Below, in pieces: positions 6,399 to 14,976 of a stretch of DNA of 21,332 nt (position 1 is the stretch's first letter; the number at the start of each line of letters is the position of its first letter). The notes below the pieces were generated by a model. It was given only the letters and a program-made list of their open reading frames with translations. It had not been told where the DNA came from and did no database searches. Position numbers and translations under genes: made by a program. This DNA comes from an uncultured Rhodospirillaceae bacterium (GTDB lineage: Bacteria > Pseudomonadota > Alphaproteobacteria > Rhodospirillales > Magnetospirillaceae): contig CALABS010000037.1 in NCBI GenBank assembly GCA_937887565.1, forward strand, positions 1 through 21,332, written 5' to 3'.

Positions 6399-6743
6399 TC
6401 AGTGCGGCAGCATGCAGCCGAGGTGGATGACCGCCTCGCGGGGGGTGGCCCGGGCCAGATTGGTGTCCACCACGTCGGCGACGATCAGGTCGCGGGTCGT
6501 GGGCGCGATGGTGTCCTCGAGTTCGCGCAGGAAGGCCTTGGGTCCCACCAGCACCAGATGCTCGAACCGATGGCCGCGGGCGGCGCGGTCGAGCTGGCCG
6601 GCGAGGCGCCCGGCGAAGGGCCGCGGCCCGGCACGGGGAACCGCGAAATCGAGCACCGGTTCGAGATTGCGCCCGCCGTCGCACTGGAAGAACTGCGCCC
6701 TCTCGCCGTCGGCCACGCACACCCAGGTATCGGACGCCTTCAT
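6399..6743 (-). CDS. Host attachment family protein, short form
   Basis: The 114-residue protein resembles the family named after a protein required for attachment to host cells (Pfam Host_attach). It starts with TWVCVADGERAQFFQ, has a central HLVLVGPKAFLRELE, and then TRDLIVADVVDTNLARATP near the end. Members usually have about 140-150 residues. This one lacks most of the variable middle part, and the link from VLDFAVPR to the second half is short. The fold resembles an RNase/release-factor-like domain, and the true role in free-living bacteria is unknown. AGGAGG sits five bases before the ATG at 6743. It is convergent with rlmE, with 25 bases between the stops. Confidence 0.75.
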   Translation of the reverse strand: MKASDTWVCVADGERAQFFQCDGGRNLEPVLDFAVPRAGPRPFAGRLAGQLDRAARGHRFEHLVLVGPKAFLRELEDTIAPTTRDLIVADVVDTNLARATPREAVIHLGCMLPH

Positions 6744-6867
6744 GCGAACCTCCTGTGTCCGGCCCCAGCGGGGGCCCGGCCCGGCCGAGATCGGCGCGGT
6801 TGCCGGTTACGACACTCCAGCATGCCCACTATACCACGATGAAGCGCAAAATGCTGCCATGGCGTGC

Positions 6868-6895
6868 TTGAGGAGTCCTCCATCTTGTGTATGAT
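6868..6895 (+). promoter_or_regulatory. Predicted sigma-70 promoter of guaB
   Basis: TTGAGG (6868-6873) is followed after 16 bases by TATGAT (6890-6895). The guaB ATG is at 6960, leaving a leader of about 57 bases. No purine-repressor-like operator was recognised. Confidence 0.55.
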
Positions 6896-6959
6896 GGCGC
6901 GCCAATCTGTAGGAACCGCGCAGCCCCTCCCCGCCGCGCGGGCCGTCCCCGGAGGTGGC

Positions 6960-8420
6960 ATGGAAATCAAGGAAGCCCTGACGTTCGACGACGTGCTGCT
7001 GGTCCCGGCGGCCTCGGACGTCCTGCCGACCCAGGTCGATACCCGCACCCGCATCACCCGCTCCATCGAGTTGGGCATCCCGCTGGTGTCGGCGGCCATG
7101 GACACGGTGACCGAAAGCCGGCTGGCCATCGCGCTGGCCCAGGCCGGCGGCGTCGGCGTCATCCACAAGAACCTCGACATCGCCGCCCAGGCGGCCGAGG
7201 TGCGCAAGGTCAAGAAATTCGAATCCGGCATGGTGGTGAACCCGCTCACCATCCATCCCGACCAGCCCTTGGCCGACGCCCTGAAGCTGATGGCCGACTT
7301 CCGCATCTCCGGCATCCCGGTGGTCGAGCACGGCTCGGGCAAGCTGGTCGGTATCCTGACCAACCGCGACGTCCGCTTCGCCTCCAACGTCATGCAGCCG
7401 GTCGCCGAGCTGATGACCAAGGAAAAGCTGGTCACCGTGCGCGAGGGCGTCGACAAGGAAGAAGCCAAGCGCCTGCTGCACCAGCACCGCATCGAAAAGC
7501 TGCTGGTGGTCGACGGCAGCTACCGTTGCGTCGGGCTGATCACCGTCAAGGACATCGAGAAGGCCAAGGCCCACCCCAACGCCTGCAAGGACGACCAGGG
7601 CCGCCTGCGGGTCGCCGCCGCCACCGGCGTCGGCCCCGACGGCATCGGCCGCGCCGAGGCGCTGCTGGACGCCGGCGTCGACGTGATCGTGGTCGACACC
7701 GCCCACGGCCATTCGCGCGGCGTCATCGAGGCGGTCGAGACCATCAAGAAGCTGTCCGCCTCCGCCCAGGTCATCGGCGGCAACATCGCCACCCCCGACG
7801 CCGCCCGCGCCCTGGCCGACGCCGGTGCCGACGCGGTGAAGGTGGGCATCGGCCCGGGCACCATCTGCACCACCCGCATGGTGGCGGGCGTGGGCGTGCC
7901 GCAGCTGTCGGCGGTGATGGAGGTGGCCGAGGTCACCCGCCAGCGCGGCATCTGCCTGATCGCCGATGGCGGCATCAAGTATTCCGGCGACATCGCCAAG
8001 GCCATCGCCGCCGGCGCCGACTGCGTGATGGTCGGCTCGCTGCTGGCCGGCACCGAGGAAAGCCCGGGCGAGGTTTTCCTGTACCAGGGCCGCTCGTACA
8101 AGTCCTATCGCGGCATGGGCTCCATCGGCGCCATGGCGCGCGGGTCCGCCGACCGCTATTTCCAGGCCGACGTGTCCGACAACCTGAAGCTGGTCCCCGA
8201 GGGCGTCGAGGGCCGCGTCCCCTACAAGGGCCCGTGCGCCAACATCATCCACCAGCTGGTGGGCGGCCTGCGCTCGGGCATGGGTTATACCGGCCACCGC
8301 ACCATCCCCGAGATGCAGAGGAATTGCAGCTTCCGCCGCATCACCTCGGCCGGCCTGCGGGAAAGCCACGTCCACGACGTGTCGATCACCAAGGAAGCCC
8401 CGAACTACAAGAGCGACTGA
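6960..8420 (+). CDS. guaB: IMP dehydrogenase
   Basis: GuaB oxidises IMP to XMP with NAD+, the committed step of guanine nucleotide synthesis. The 486-residue protein has the normal length. The TIM-barrel start EALTFDDVLLVPAASDVLP is followed by SAAMDTVTE (44-52). A CBS-domain pair lies at about residues 90-205. The catalytic loop is GIGPGTICTTR with C303, and the IMP-binding stretches IADGGIKYSGD (334-344) and YRGMGSIGAM (383-392) follow. The flap contains EGVEGRVPYKG. The start at 6960 follows GGAGGT at 6951-6956. Upstream in-frame ATGs near 6864-6894 overlap the promoter and are unlikely. The gene is monocistronic, with its own promoter and a strong terminator. Confidence 0.98.
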   Translation: MEIKEALTFDDVLLVPAASDVLPTQVDTRTRITRSIELGIPLVSAAMDTVTESRLAIALAQAGGVGVIHKNLDIAAQAAEVRKVKKFESGMVVNPLTIHPDQPLADALKLMADFRISGIPVVEHGSGKLVGILTNRDVRFASNVMQPVAELMTKEKLVTVREGVDKEEAKRLLHQHRIEKLLVVDGSYRCVGLITVKDIEKAKAHPNACKDDQGRLRVAAATGVGPDGIGRAEALLDAGVDVIVVDTAHGHSRGVIEAVETIKKLSASAQVIGGNIATPDAARALADAGADAVKVGIGPGTICTTRMVAGVGVPQLSAVMEVAEVTRQRGICLIADGGIKYSGDIAKAIAAGADCVMVGSLLAGTEESPGEVFLYQGRSYKSYRGMGSIGAMARGSADRYFQADVSDNLKLVPEGVEGRVPYKGPCANIIHQLVGGLRSGMGYTGHRTIPEMQRNCSFRRITSAGLRESHVHDVSITKEAPNYKSD

Positions 8421-8443
8421 GCCGCCGGTTCGGTCGCGAAAAG

Positions 8444-8469
8444 GCCCCCGGTACCACCGGGGGCTTTTT
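8444..8469. terminator. Rho-independent terminator after guaB, probably bidirectional
   Basis: GCCCCCGGT (8444-8452) pairs perfectly with ACCGGGGGC (8456-8464) around a three-base loop, followed by TTTTT. On the other side AAAA at 8439-8442 gives a U-run for the opposite strand, so it can also stop transcription from the chemoreceptor gene that ends at 8555. Confidence 0.9.
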
Positions 8470-8554
8470 CATGGTTCATCGCCTATGCCACGACGCCCTG
8501 AATGTGCATCACGGCATGGCCATCATACTTCTTGCCCTCGCCGGGCGCCGCGCG

Positions 8555-10390
8555 TCAGAACTCCTTCCAGCCGCCGTCGGCCCCAACCTTGGCCGCCGGC
8601 TTGGCGGCGGGCGCCGCCACCTTCGCCTTGACCGCGGGCTTGACCACCGGCTTGACGGCCGGCCTTGCCGCACCGGTCTCGCGTTTCGGCGCCGCCTCGG
8701 TTCGCGCGGCCGCCCGGACGCCGACATTGAACGCCCCCATCTGGCGACCCAGTTCGTCGGCCTGTTGCTCCAGGGCCTGGGCGGCGGCGGCGGATTCCTC
8801 GACCAGGGCGGCGTTCTGCTGGGTCATCTCGTCCATCTGGCTGACGGCGGCGTTGACCTGGTCGATGCCGGCGGCCTGCTCGGACGAGGCGGCGGCGATC
8901 TCGGCGACGATGTCGGCCACCCGCTTCACCCCGCCCAGGATCTCGTCGAGCGTGGTGCCGGCGCCTGTAACCAGGTCGGCGCCCTGCTTGACCTCGGCCG
9001 TCGACTGGGTGATCAGGGTCTTGATCTCCTTGGACGCCTGCGCCGAGCGCTGGGCCAGGTTGCGGACCTCCTGGGCCACCACCGCGAAGCCCTTGCCGGC
9101 GTCGCCGGCCCGCGCCGCCTCGACGGCGGCGTTCAAGGCCAGCAGATTGGTCTGGAAGGCGATCTCGTCGATCATGCCGACGATGTCGCCGATCTTCTGG
9201 CTGGAGGCCTCGATGCGGCCCATGGCGGCCACCGCGTCGGCCACTACCCGCCCGCCCGAGGCGGCCACCTCGCGGGCGCCGGCCGCCAGCTGGTTGGCCT
9301 GCTGGGCGTTGGCGGCGTTCTGGCGCACCGTCGCCGCCAGTTCCTCCATGGAGGCCGCGGTCTCCTCCAGCGCGCTGGCCTGCTGTTCCGAGCGCTCGGA
9401 CAGGTCGGTGTTGCCGGCGGCGATCTCGCGGGTGGCGGAGGCGATGGCGCCGGTGACGTCGTTGATGCTGTTGACCATGTCGAACAGCCGCCCGACCGTC
9501 TGGTTGAGGGCCGCCTTGATCTGCCCGAAGGTGCCCTTGTAGTCCTGGGTCATACGGCGGGTCAGATCGCCGTCGGCCAACGCGCTGAGCACGCCGACGG
9601 CCTCCGTCATGCCGCGCTCGTTCTCCAGCCGGTTGGCGACCATCTCGGTGATGTCGGTGGCGTATTTCACCACCTTGAAGGGCTTGCCGTTGAGGTCGAG
9701 GATCGGGTTGTAGGACGCCTGAATCCAAACCTCGCGACCACCCTTGCCGATGCGCTTGAACTCGGCGGCGATGTACTCGCCGCGGTTCAGCTTGGCCCAG
9801 AAGTCCTTGTAGTCCTGGCCGGAGGCATAGGCCGGCTCGACGAACATCGAATGATGCCGGCCCTTGATCTCGTCCAATCCGTAGCCGACGGCGCCGAGGA
9901 AGTTCTGGTTGGCGGTGAGGATGGTGCCGGCCATGTCGAAGGCGATCACCGCCTGCGACTTGCCGATGGCGTCGATCTGTCCGGCGAAATCCGCGTTGCG
10001 CAGCTTCTGCTCGGTGACGTCGATGGCGTATTTGACCACCTTGAACGGCCGGCCGCCGGCGTCGAGAATCGGATTGTAGGATGCCTGGATCCAGACCTCG
10101 CGGCCGCCCTTGCCGATGCGCTTGTACTCGGCGGCCTGGTAGACGCCACGGTTGAGCGTCTCCCAGAACTGCCGGTATTCCACGCTGTCCTTGTAGGCCG
10201 GCTCGACGAACATCGAATGGTGCCGCCCCCGGATCTCGTCGAGGGTATAGCCCAACGCGGCGAGGAAATTCTCGTTGGCGGTGATGACGGTGCCGTCGAG
10301 CTTGAACTCGATGACAGCCTGCGACTTGCGGATGGCGGCCATCTGGCCGACGAGATCCGCGCGCTCCATCTGCGAAATGAAACCGAACAT
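8555..10390 (-). CDS. Soluble methyl-accepting chemotaxis protein with two PAS domains
   Basis: This 611-residue chemoreceptor has no membrane segment, so it senses a cytoplasmic signal. Two PAS domains, residues about 20-128 and 141-250, are tandem copies 122 residues apart that share HHSMFVEPAY, FKRIGKGGREVW and QASYNPILD. Redox or oxygen sensing is common in such aerotaxis/BdlA-like receptors, but no ligand can be assigned. A HAMP-like stretch (LSALADGDLTRRM, 268-280) leads into the long MCP coiled coil. The highly conserved hairpin tip is at 409-449 (EIAFQTNLLALNAAVEAARA, then GKGFAVVAQEVRNLA). An Ala/Lys/Pro linker ends in GWKEF, matching the C-terminal pentapeptide that tethers CheR. 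The start at 10390 follows GGAGGG. It lies 17 bases downstream of cheW. Confidence 0.95.
   Translation of the reverse strand: MFGFISQMERADLVGQMAAIRKSQAVIEFKLDGTVITANENFLAALGYTLDEIRGRHHSMFVEPAYKDSVEYRQFWETLNRGVYQAAEYKRIGKGGREVWIQASYNPILDAGGRPFKVVKYAIDVTEQKLRNADFAGQIDAIGKSQAVIAFDMAGTILTANQNFLGAVGYGLDEIKGRHHSMFVEPAYASGQDYKDFWAKLNRGEYIAAEFKRIGKGGREVWIQASYNPILDLNGKPFKVVKYATDITEMVANRLENERGMTEAVGVLSALADGDLTRRMTQDYKGTFGQIKAALNQTVGRLFDMVNSINDVTGAIASATREIAAGNTDLSERSEQQASALEETAASMEELAATVRQNAANAQQANQLAAGAREVAASGGRVVADAVAAMGRIEASSQKIGDIVGMIDEIAFQTNLLALNAAVEAARAGDAGKGFAVVAQEVRNLAQRSAQASKEIKTLITQSTAEVKQGADLVTGAGTTLDEILGGVKRVADIVAEIAAASSEQAAGIDQVNAAVSQMDEMTQQNAALVEESAAAAQALEQQADELGRQMGAFNVGVRAAARTEAAPKRETGAARPAVKPVVKPAVKAKVAAPAAKPAAKVGADGGWKEF
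9656..10172. repeat. Internal tandem duplication encoding the two PAS domains
   Basis: Segments of the chemoreceptor gene recur with an offset of 366 bases and high nucleotide identity. One example is CGACGAACATCGAATG at about 9838 and 10204. Another is the run around CTTGCCGATGCGCTTG at about 9745 and 10111. The similarity extends over most of each PAS-coding unit, which points to a fairly recent domain duplication. Confidence 0.7.
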
Positions 10391-10407
10391 GGGACCCTCC
10401 TGGCCGG

Positions 10408-10848
10408 CTACGCGGCGTCGGGAACGATGGTGGCGTGAAACACCTGATCGAGGTCGAGCAGGGCCACCATCCGGCCGTCGACGGTCAGCAGGCCGGACAG
10501 GAACGCGCCCCCCGCCCCGTGCTCGATCTCGGGGATGGGCTGGATGGCGGCTTCGTCGACGGCCAGGATGTCGGCGACGGCGTCGACCAGGATGCCGGCG
10601 ACCTGATCGCCCACCGACACCACGATGGTCACGTGACGGGCCGACGCCTCGGTGACGGCGCCGCCGAAGCGGGCGCGCAAATCGAGGATGGGGACGATCG
10701 TCCCGCGCAGGTCGATGACGCCCCGCATGTAGCCCGGCATGTCGGGCAGCGGCGCCGCCGGAGCCCATCCCTTGATCTCGCGGATCGCCATGATGTCGAC
10801 GCCGTATTCCTCGGCGCCGATCGTGAAGGTGATGAACTGCCGTGCCAT
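10408..10848 (-). CDS. cheW: Chemotaxis coupling protein CheW
   Basis: CheW links chemoreceptors to the histidine kinase CheA in the signalling array. The 146-residue protein is the full-length single domain. It starts FITFTIGAEEYGVDIMAIREI and contains GYMRGVIDLRGTIVPILDLR (39-58), the receptor- and CheA-binding signature. It ends with VDGRMVALLDLDQVF (123-137). GGAAGG lies just before the ATG at 10848. It is the first gene of a two-gene unit with the PAS chemoreceptor. No cheA, cheR, cheB or cheY is in the window, so this pair probably feeds a kinase encoded elsewhere. Confidence 0.96.
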   Translation of the reverse strand: MARQFITFTIGAEEYGVDIMAIREIKGWAPAAPLPDMPGYMRGVIDLRGTIVPILDLRARFGGAVTEASARHVTIVVSVGDQVAGILVDAVADILAVDEAAIQPIPEIEHGAGGAFLSGLLTVDGRMVALLDLDQVFHATIVPDAA

Positions 10849-11004
10849 CGCCCTTCCCCGCCTCCCGTTATCGTTGTGCCGGCCCGCGCATTCACCACGG
10901 CTTCCGACACCCTATCACCCTTACCTTGCATAGTGCAGCAACAACCTCGGCTCCATTGGAACGATGGCGCATACAACCTTGGAACTACTTGCGGGGCGCT
11001 CCGC

Positions 11005-11033
11005 TTGCGTTTCGCCGGCTTTGCCCTTAGGGT
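11005..11033 (+). promoter_or_regulatory. Possible promoter of the rRNA methyltransferase gene
   Basis: TTGCGT (11005-11010) and TAGGGT (11028-11033) are separated by 17 bases, about 32 bases before the ATG at 11065. Both boxes are imperfect. The region between 10849 and 11064 must also hold the cheW promoter on the other strand, but no convincing boxes were found for it. Confidence 0.3.
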
Positions 11034-11064
11034 CCGGCCACTCTCATTCACCCGCAGGTCGCCC

Positions 11065-12357
11065 ATGACCCCCGCCGCCCGCCTCCAGGCCGCCATCGAG
11101 GTGCTCGAAGCCGTCGAGTCCGCCAACCGTCCCGCCGACCAGGTGGCCTCGTTCTATTTCAAGGGCCGGCGTTATATCGGCTCCAAGGACCGCCGCGCCG
11201 TCGCCGAGATCGTGTGGCGGGTGCTGCGGTCCAAGGCGCGCATCGACTGGTGGCTGGCGCGGCTGGACTTTCCCGCCGAGGCCCGCGCCCGGGTGTTCGC
11301 GGACCTGGCCTTCCAGGGGGTGGCGCCCGAGCGCGACCTGTTCCAGGGCGCCCACTCGGCCCGGCCGCCGGGCAAGGAGGAGCGCCGGATGATGGAGGCT
11401 TTGGCCGGACGCTCGATCTTCCACCACGACATGCCGGACTGGGTCCGGGGCGAGTACCCGGAATGGATTCAGGGCCGCCTGGAAGAGCTGTTCGGCGAAA
11501 GGTTGGCCGCCGAGATGGGCGCCATGCGCGACGAGGCGCCGCTGGACCTGCGCGTCAACACGCTCAGGGCCAGCCGCGACGACGCCGTCGCCGCCCTGGC
11601 CGCCGACGGCATCGAGGCCGCCCCCACCCCGCTGTCGCCATTGGGCCTGCGGCTCAAGGCCCGCGCCGCCCTGGTGCAATTGCAGGCGTGGCGCGACGGG
11701 CTGGTCGAGGTCCAGGACGAGGGCTCGCAGCTGGTGGCCCTGCTCACCGACGCCCGCCCCGGCCAGGCGGTGGTCGATTACTGCGCCGGCGCCGGCGGCA
11801 AGACCCTGGCGCTCGCCGCCGCCATGGAGAACAAGGGCCGGCTGGTGGCCTGCGACGTCGCCGAATGGCGGGTGGACAAGGCCGCCGAACGCTTCCGCCG
11901 CGCCGGTGTCCACAACGTGACCCGCCGGGTGATCGGCGGCGAGTCCGACAAGTGGATCAAGCGCTCGGCGGGAAGCTTCGACCGCGTGCTGGTCGACGCG
12001 CCATGCACCGGCACCGGCACCTGGCGCCGCAATCCCGACGCCAAGTGGCAGCTGACCGAGACCGACCTCTTGGAGCTGGTCGAGCGCCAGAAGGCCATCC
12101 TGGCCAGCGCCGCCCGCCTGGCCGGGCCGGGGGCGCGGCTGGTCTACGCCACCTGCTCGATCCTGCCCGAGGAGAACGAGCGCCAGATCGAGGCCTTCCT
12201 GGCCGCCCATCCCGACTTCACGGCGGTCCCCGTGCCGGCGTTGTGGTCCGAGCTCGTCGGCACGCCCTGCCCGGTCGACGGACCCTGGCTGCGCCTGTCG
12301 CCGCTGGCCCACGGCACCGACGGCTTTTTCGCCGCCGTCCTGCAGCGCGCGGCCTGA
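11065..12357 (+). CDS. rsmB: RsmB/NOP family rRNA (cytosine-C5)-methyltransferase
   Basis: Family members methylate C5 of a cytosine in rRNA; E. coli RsmB acts on C967 of 16S rRNA. The 430-residue protein matches RsmB in length. A NusB-like helical N-terminus (residues 1-90) precedes the catalytic domain. The SAM motif is VVDYCAGAGGKTLAL (236-250). The two essential cysteines are C314 in VDAPCTGTGTW and C364 in YATCSILPEENE. EVQDEGSQLVALL (215-227) is another typical phrase. The ATG at 11065 fits the start of the homology. Alphaproteobacteria often carry more than one RsmB/NOP protein, so the exact target base is uncertain. Confidence 0.88.
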   Translation: MTPAARLQAAIEVLEAVESANRPADQVASFYFKGRRYIGSKDRRAVAEIVWRVLRSKARIDWWLARLDFPAEARARVFADLAFQGVAPERDLFQGAHSARPPGKEERRMMEALAGRSIFHHDMPDWVRGEYPEWIQGRLEELFGERLAAEMGAMRDEAPLDLRVNTLRASRDDAVAALAADGIEAAPTPLSPLGLRLKARAALVQLQAWRDGLVEVQDEGSQLVALLTDARPGQAVVDYCAGAGGKTLALAAAMENKGRLVACDVAEWRVDKAAERFRRAGVHNVTRRVIGGESDKWIKRSAGSFDRVLVDAPCTGTGTWRRNPDAKWQLTETDLLELVERQKAILASAARLAGPGARLVYATCSILPEENERQIEAFLAAHPDFTAVPVPALWSELVGTPCPVDGPWLRLSPLAHGTDGFFAAVLQRAA

Positions 12358-12439
12358 CCGCACGCCGCCGGGAATACCCAAAAAGGTGTCGATTCTCGCC
12401 CCCCGGCGCGCTAGATATGGTGTCTTCCCCGTTTTCGAG

Positions 12440-13687
12440 ATGACGGACCAGGCGATGGGCAGCGATCAGGACTTCCACAGGATCAAGCGGCTTCCCCCTT
12501 ACGTCTTCGCCGAGGTCAACGCCATGAAGGCACGCGCGCGGGCCGCCGGCGACGACATCATCGACTTCGGCATGGGCAATCCAGACCAGCCCACACCGTC
12601 CCACATCGTCGACAAGCTGGTCGAGGCGGCGCGCAACCCGCGCGCCCACCGCTATTCCATGAGCCGGGGCATCCCCGGCCTGCGCAAGGCTTTGTGCGCC
12701 TACTACCAGCGCCGCTTCGGGGTCGATCTCGACCAGGATTCCGAGTGCATCGTCACCCTGGGCTCCAAGGAGGGCCTGGCCAACCTCGCCAACGCCATCA
12801 CCAGCCCCGGCGACATCGTGCTGGTGCCCAATCCCAGCTACCCCATCCATCCCTACGGCTTCATCATCGCCGGCGGCTCGTGCCGCTACGTGCCGGTGAC
12901 CCCCGACGCCGAGTTCCTGCGGGCGCTGGACCGCGCCGTGCGCCATTCGGTGCCCAAGCCCATCGCGCTGGTGCTGAACTATCCGTCCAATCCGACGGCG
13001 CTCCTGGCCGATCTGGACTTCTATGGCCAGGTGGTGGATTTCTGCCGCCACCACGGCATCTGGATCCTGTCCGACCTCGCCTATTCCGAGATCTATTTCG
13101 ACGTCGAGCCGCCGCCCTCCATCCTGCAGGTGCCGGGCGCCAAGGACATCGCGGTCGAGTTCACCTCGATGTCCAAGACCTACAACATGCCCGGCTGGCG
13201 CATCGGCTTCGCCGCCGGCAACAAGACGCTGATCGCCGCGCTGGGGCGCATCAAGAGCTATCTCGATTACGGCGCCTTCACGCCCATCCAGGTGGCCGCC
13301 GCCGCCGCCCTGAACGGCCCCCAGGATTGCGTCGAGGAGATCCGCCAGACCTACAAGGCCCGCCGCGACGTTCTCATCGAGGGGCTGGACTCCGCCGGCT
13401 GGCAGGTGCCGTCGCCGCCCGCCACCATGTTCGCCTGGGCGCCCATCCCGCCCGCCTTCGCCCATCTGGGCTCGCTGGAGTTCTCGAAGCTGCTGATGCG
13501 CGAGGCGCAGGTGGCGGTGGCGCCCGGCATCGGCTTCGGCGAATATGGCGACAGTTTCGTCCGGATCGGCCTGGTGGAGAACCGCCACCGCACCCGCCAG
13601 GCGGTCCGCAACATCAAGACCTTCCTCGCCAACTACGACAAGGTGCTGGAAGAGTCCGAAAAGCAACGAGCATTGGCAGGACGATGA
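12440..13687 (+). CDS. alaC: Class I/II aminotransferase, AlaC / LL-DAP aminotransferase-like
   Basis: This PLP enzyme moves amino groups, most probably making alanine from pyruvate and glutamate; relatives are often annotated as LL-diaminopimelate aminotransferase. From the ATG at 12440 it has 415 residues. FGMGNPDQPTP (43-53) binds substrate. YPSNPTA (181-187) carries the conserved Asn. SDLAYSEIYF (211-220) holds the PLP-contacting Asp and Tyr. K246 in SMSKTYNMPGWRIGF is the Schiff-base lysine, and R375 in FVRIGLVEN binds the substrate carboxylate. An ATG at 12455 is an alternative start. It overlaps hom by four bases (ATGA), so the genes are translationally coupled and both feed amino-acid synthesis. 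Confidence 0.9.
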   Translation: MTDQAMGSDQDFHRIKRLPPYVFAEVNAMKARARAAGDDIIDFGMGNPDQPTPSHIVDKLVEAARNPRAHRYSMSRGIPGLRKALCAYYQRRFGVDLDQDSECIVTLGSKEGLANLANAITSPGDIVLVPNPSYPIHPYGFIIAGGSCRYVPVTPDAEFLRALDRAVRHSVPKPIALVLNYPSNPTALLADLDFYGQVVDFCRHHGIWILSDLAYSEIYFDVEPPPSILQVPGAKDIAVEFTSMSKTYNMPGWRIGFAAGNKTLIAALGRIKSYLDYGAFTPIQVAAAAALNGPQDCVEEIRQTYKARRDVLIEGLDSAGWQVPSPPATMFAWAPIPPAFAHLGSLEFSKLLMREAQVAVAPGIGFGEYGDSFVRIGLVENRHRTRQAVRNIKTFLANYDKVLEESEKQRALAGR

Positions 13688-14976
13688 AACCTCTGAAGAT
13701 CGCCGTCGCCGGTCTGGGCACCGTGGGTGCCGGACTGGTCCGCCTATTGACCGACAATGCCGAACTGGTGGCGCTGCGCGCCGGCCGGCCGGTGGTGGTG
13801 ACCGCCGTTTCCGCCCGTGACCGCTCGCGCGATCGCGGCATCGCCATCCCCGCCTCGGTCGCCTGGTTCGACGACGCCGCCCGCATGGCCGCCGAGGCCG
13901 ATGCCGACGTGGTGGTCGAGGTGATCGGCGGCTCGGACGGCATCGCCAAGACCGTGGTCGAGACCGCCATCGCGCGGGGCCTGCACGTGGTCACCGCCAA
14001 CAAGGCGCTGCTGGCCCATCACGGCACCGAGCTGGCCAGGGCCGCCGAGGCCAAGGGCGTCAGCCTGGCCTTCGAGGCGGCGGTGGCCGGCGGCATCCCC
14101 ATCATCAAGGCGCTGCGGGAAGGCCTGGCCGGCAACGCCATCAGCCAGGTGATCGGCATCCTCAACGGCACCTGCAACTACATCCTCACCACCATGCGCG
14201 AGACGGGCCGCAACTTCGCCGACGTGCTCGCCGAGGCGCAGACGCTGGGCTACGCCGAGGCCGATCCCAGCTTCGACGTCGACGGCATCGACGCCGCCCA
14301 CAAGCTGTCGATCCTGACCAGCCTGGCGTTCCACGCCCCGGTGGATTTCAAGGCGGTGCACGTCGAGGGCATCGGCAACGTGTCGGCCGACGACATCCGC
14401 TTCGCCGAGCGGCTGGGCTACCGCATCAAGCTGCTTGGCATCGCGCGGATGACCGACCATGGCGTCGAGCAGCGGGTGCATCCGTGCATGGTGCCGCTGG
14501 CCTCGCCCATCGCCAAGGTCGAGGGCGTGTTCAACGCCGTCGTCGCCGAGGGCGACTTCGTCGGCCGCTCCATCTACGAAGGCCGGGGCGCCGGTGCCGG
14601 CCCCACCGCCTCGGCGGTGGCCGCCGACATCGTCGATATCGCGCGCGGCTGCAAGGCGCCCACCTTCGGCGTGCCGGCGACGGCCCTGAAATCCCTGCCC
14701 GCCGCCGCCATGGACCGCCGCCAGGGTGCCTATTACCTGCGCCTGACCGTGGTGGACAGGCCCGGCGTGCTGGCCGACGTGGCCGCCGCGCTCCGGGACG
14801 AGCAGGTCTCGGTCGAGCAGATGATCCAGGACGCCCGCGCCCCCGGCGACCCGGTGCCCATGGTGATGACCCTGCACGACACAGACGAGGCCGCCATGAA
14901 CCGCGCCATCGCCCGTATCGCCAAGCTGGACGCGGTGGTCGAGGCGCCCCGCATCATCCGTATCGAGCACCTGTGA
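13684..14976 (+). CDS. hom: Homoserine dehydrogenase
   Basis: Homoserine dehydrogenase reduces aspartate semialdehyde to homoserine, the branch point toward threonine and methionine. The 430-residue protein has the NAD(P)-binding loop VAGLGTVGAGL (8-18). K107 in VVTANKALL and NGTCNYILT (161-169) follow. The catalytic region DVDGIDAAHKLSIL contains K207. A C-terminal ACT domain (about 353-428, YYLRLTVVDRPGVLADVAAAL) is the usual site of threonine feedback. It is a monofunctional enzyme without a fused aspartate kinase. The start ATG overlaps the aminotransferase stop codon, and the TGA shares its last base with the glpX ATG. Confidence 0.97.
   Translation: MKPLKIAVAGLGTVGAGLVRLLTDNAELVALRAGRPVVVTAVSARDRSRDRGIAIPASVAWFDDAARMAAEADADVVVEVIGGSDGIAKTVVETAIARGLHVVTANKALLAHHGTELARAAEAKGVSLAFEAAVAGGIPIIKALREGLAGNAISQVIGILNGTCNYILTTMRETGRNFADVLAEAQTLGYAEADPSFDVDGIDAAHKLSILTSLAFHAPVDFKAVHVEGIGNVSADDIRFAERLGYRIKLLGIARMTDHGVEQRVHPCMVPLASPIAKVEGVFNAVVAEGDFVGRSIYEGRGAGAGPTASAVAADIVDIARGCKAPTFGVPATALKSLPAAAMDRRQGAYYLRLTVVDRPGVLADVAAALRDEQVSVEQMIQDARAPGDPVPMVMTLHDTDEAAMNRAIARIAKLDAVVEAPRIIRIEHL

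Noticed and set aside
6807..8375. 522-codon minus-strand frame opposite guaB
   Set aside because: It is a shadow of guaB with Ala/Gly/His-rich low-complexity content and no motif.
6887..10438. 1,183-codon plus-strand frame across guaB and the chemoreceptor
   Set aside because: It is one open GC-rich frame out of phase with guaB and antisense to the chemoreceptor. It passes through the guaB terminator and is Arg/Gly-rich without domains.
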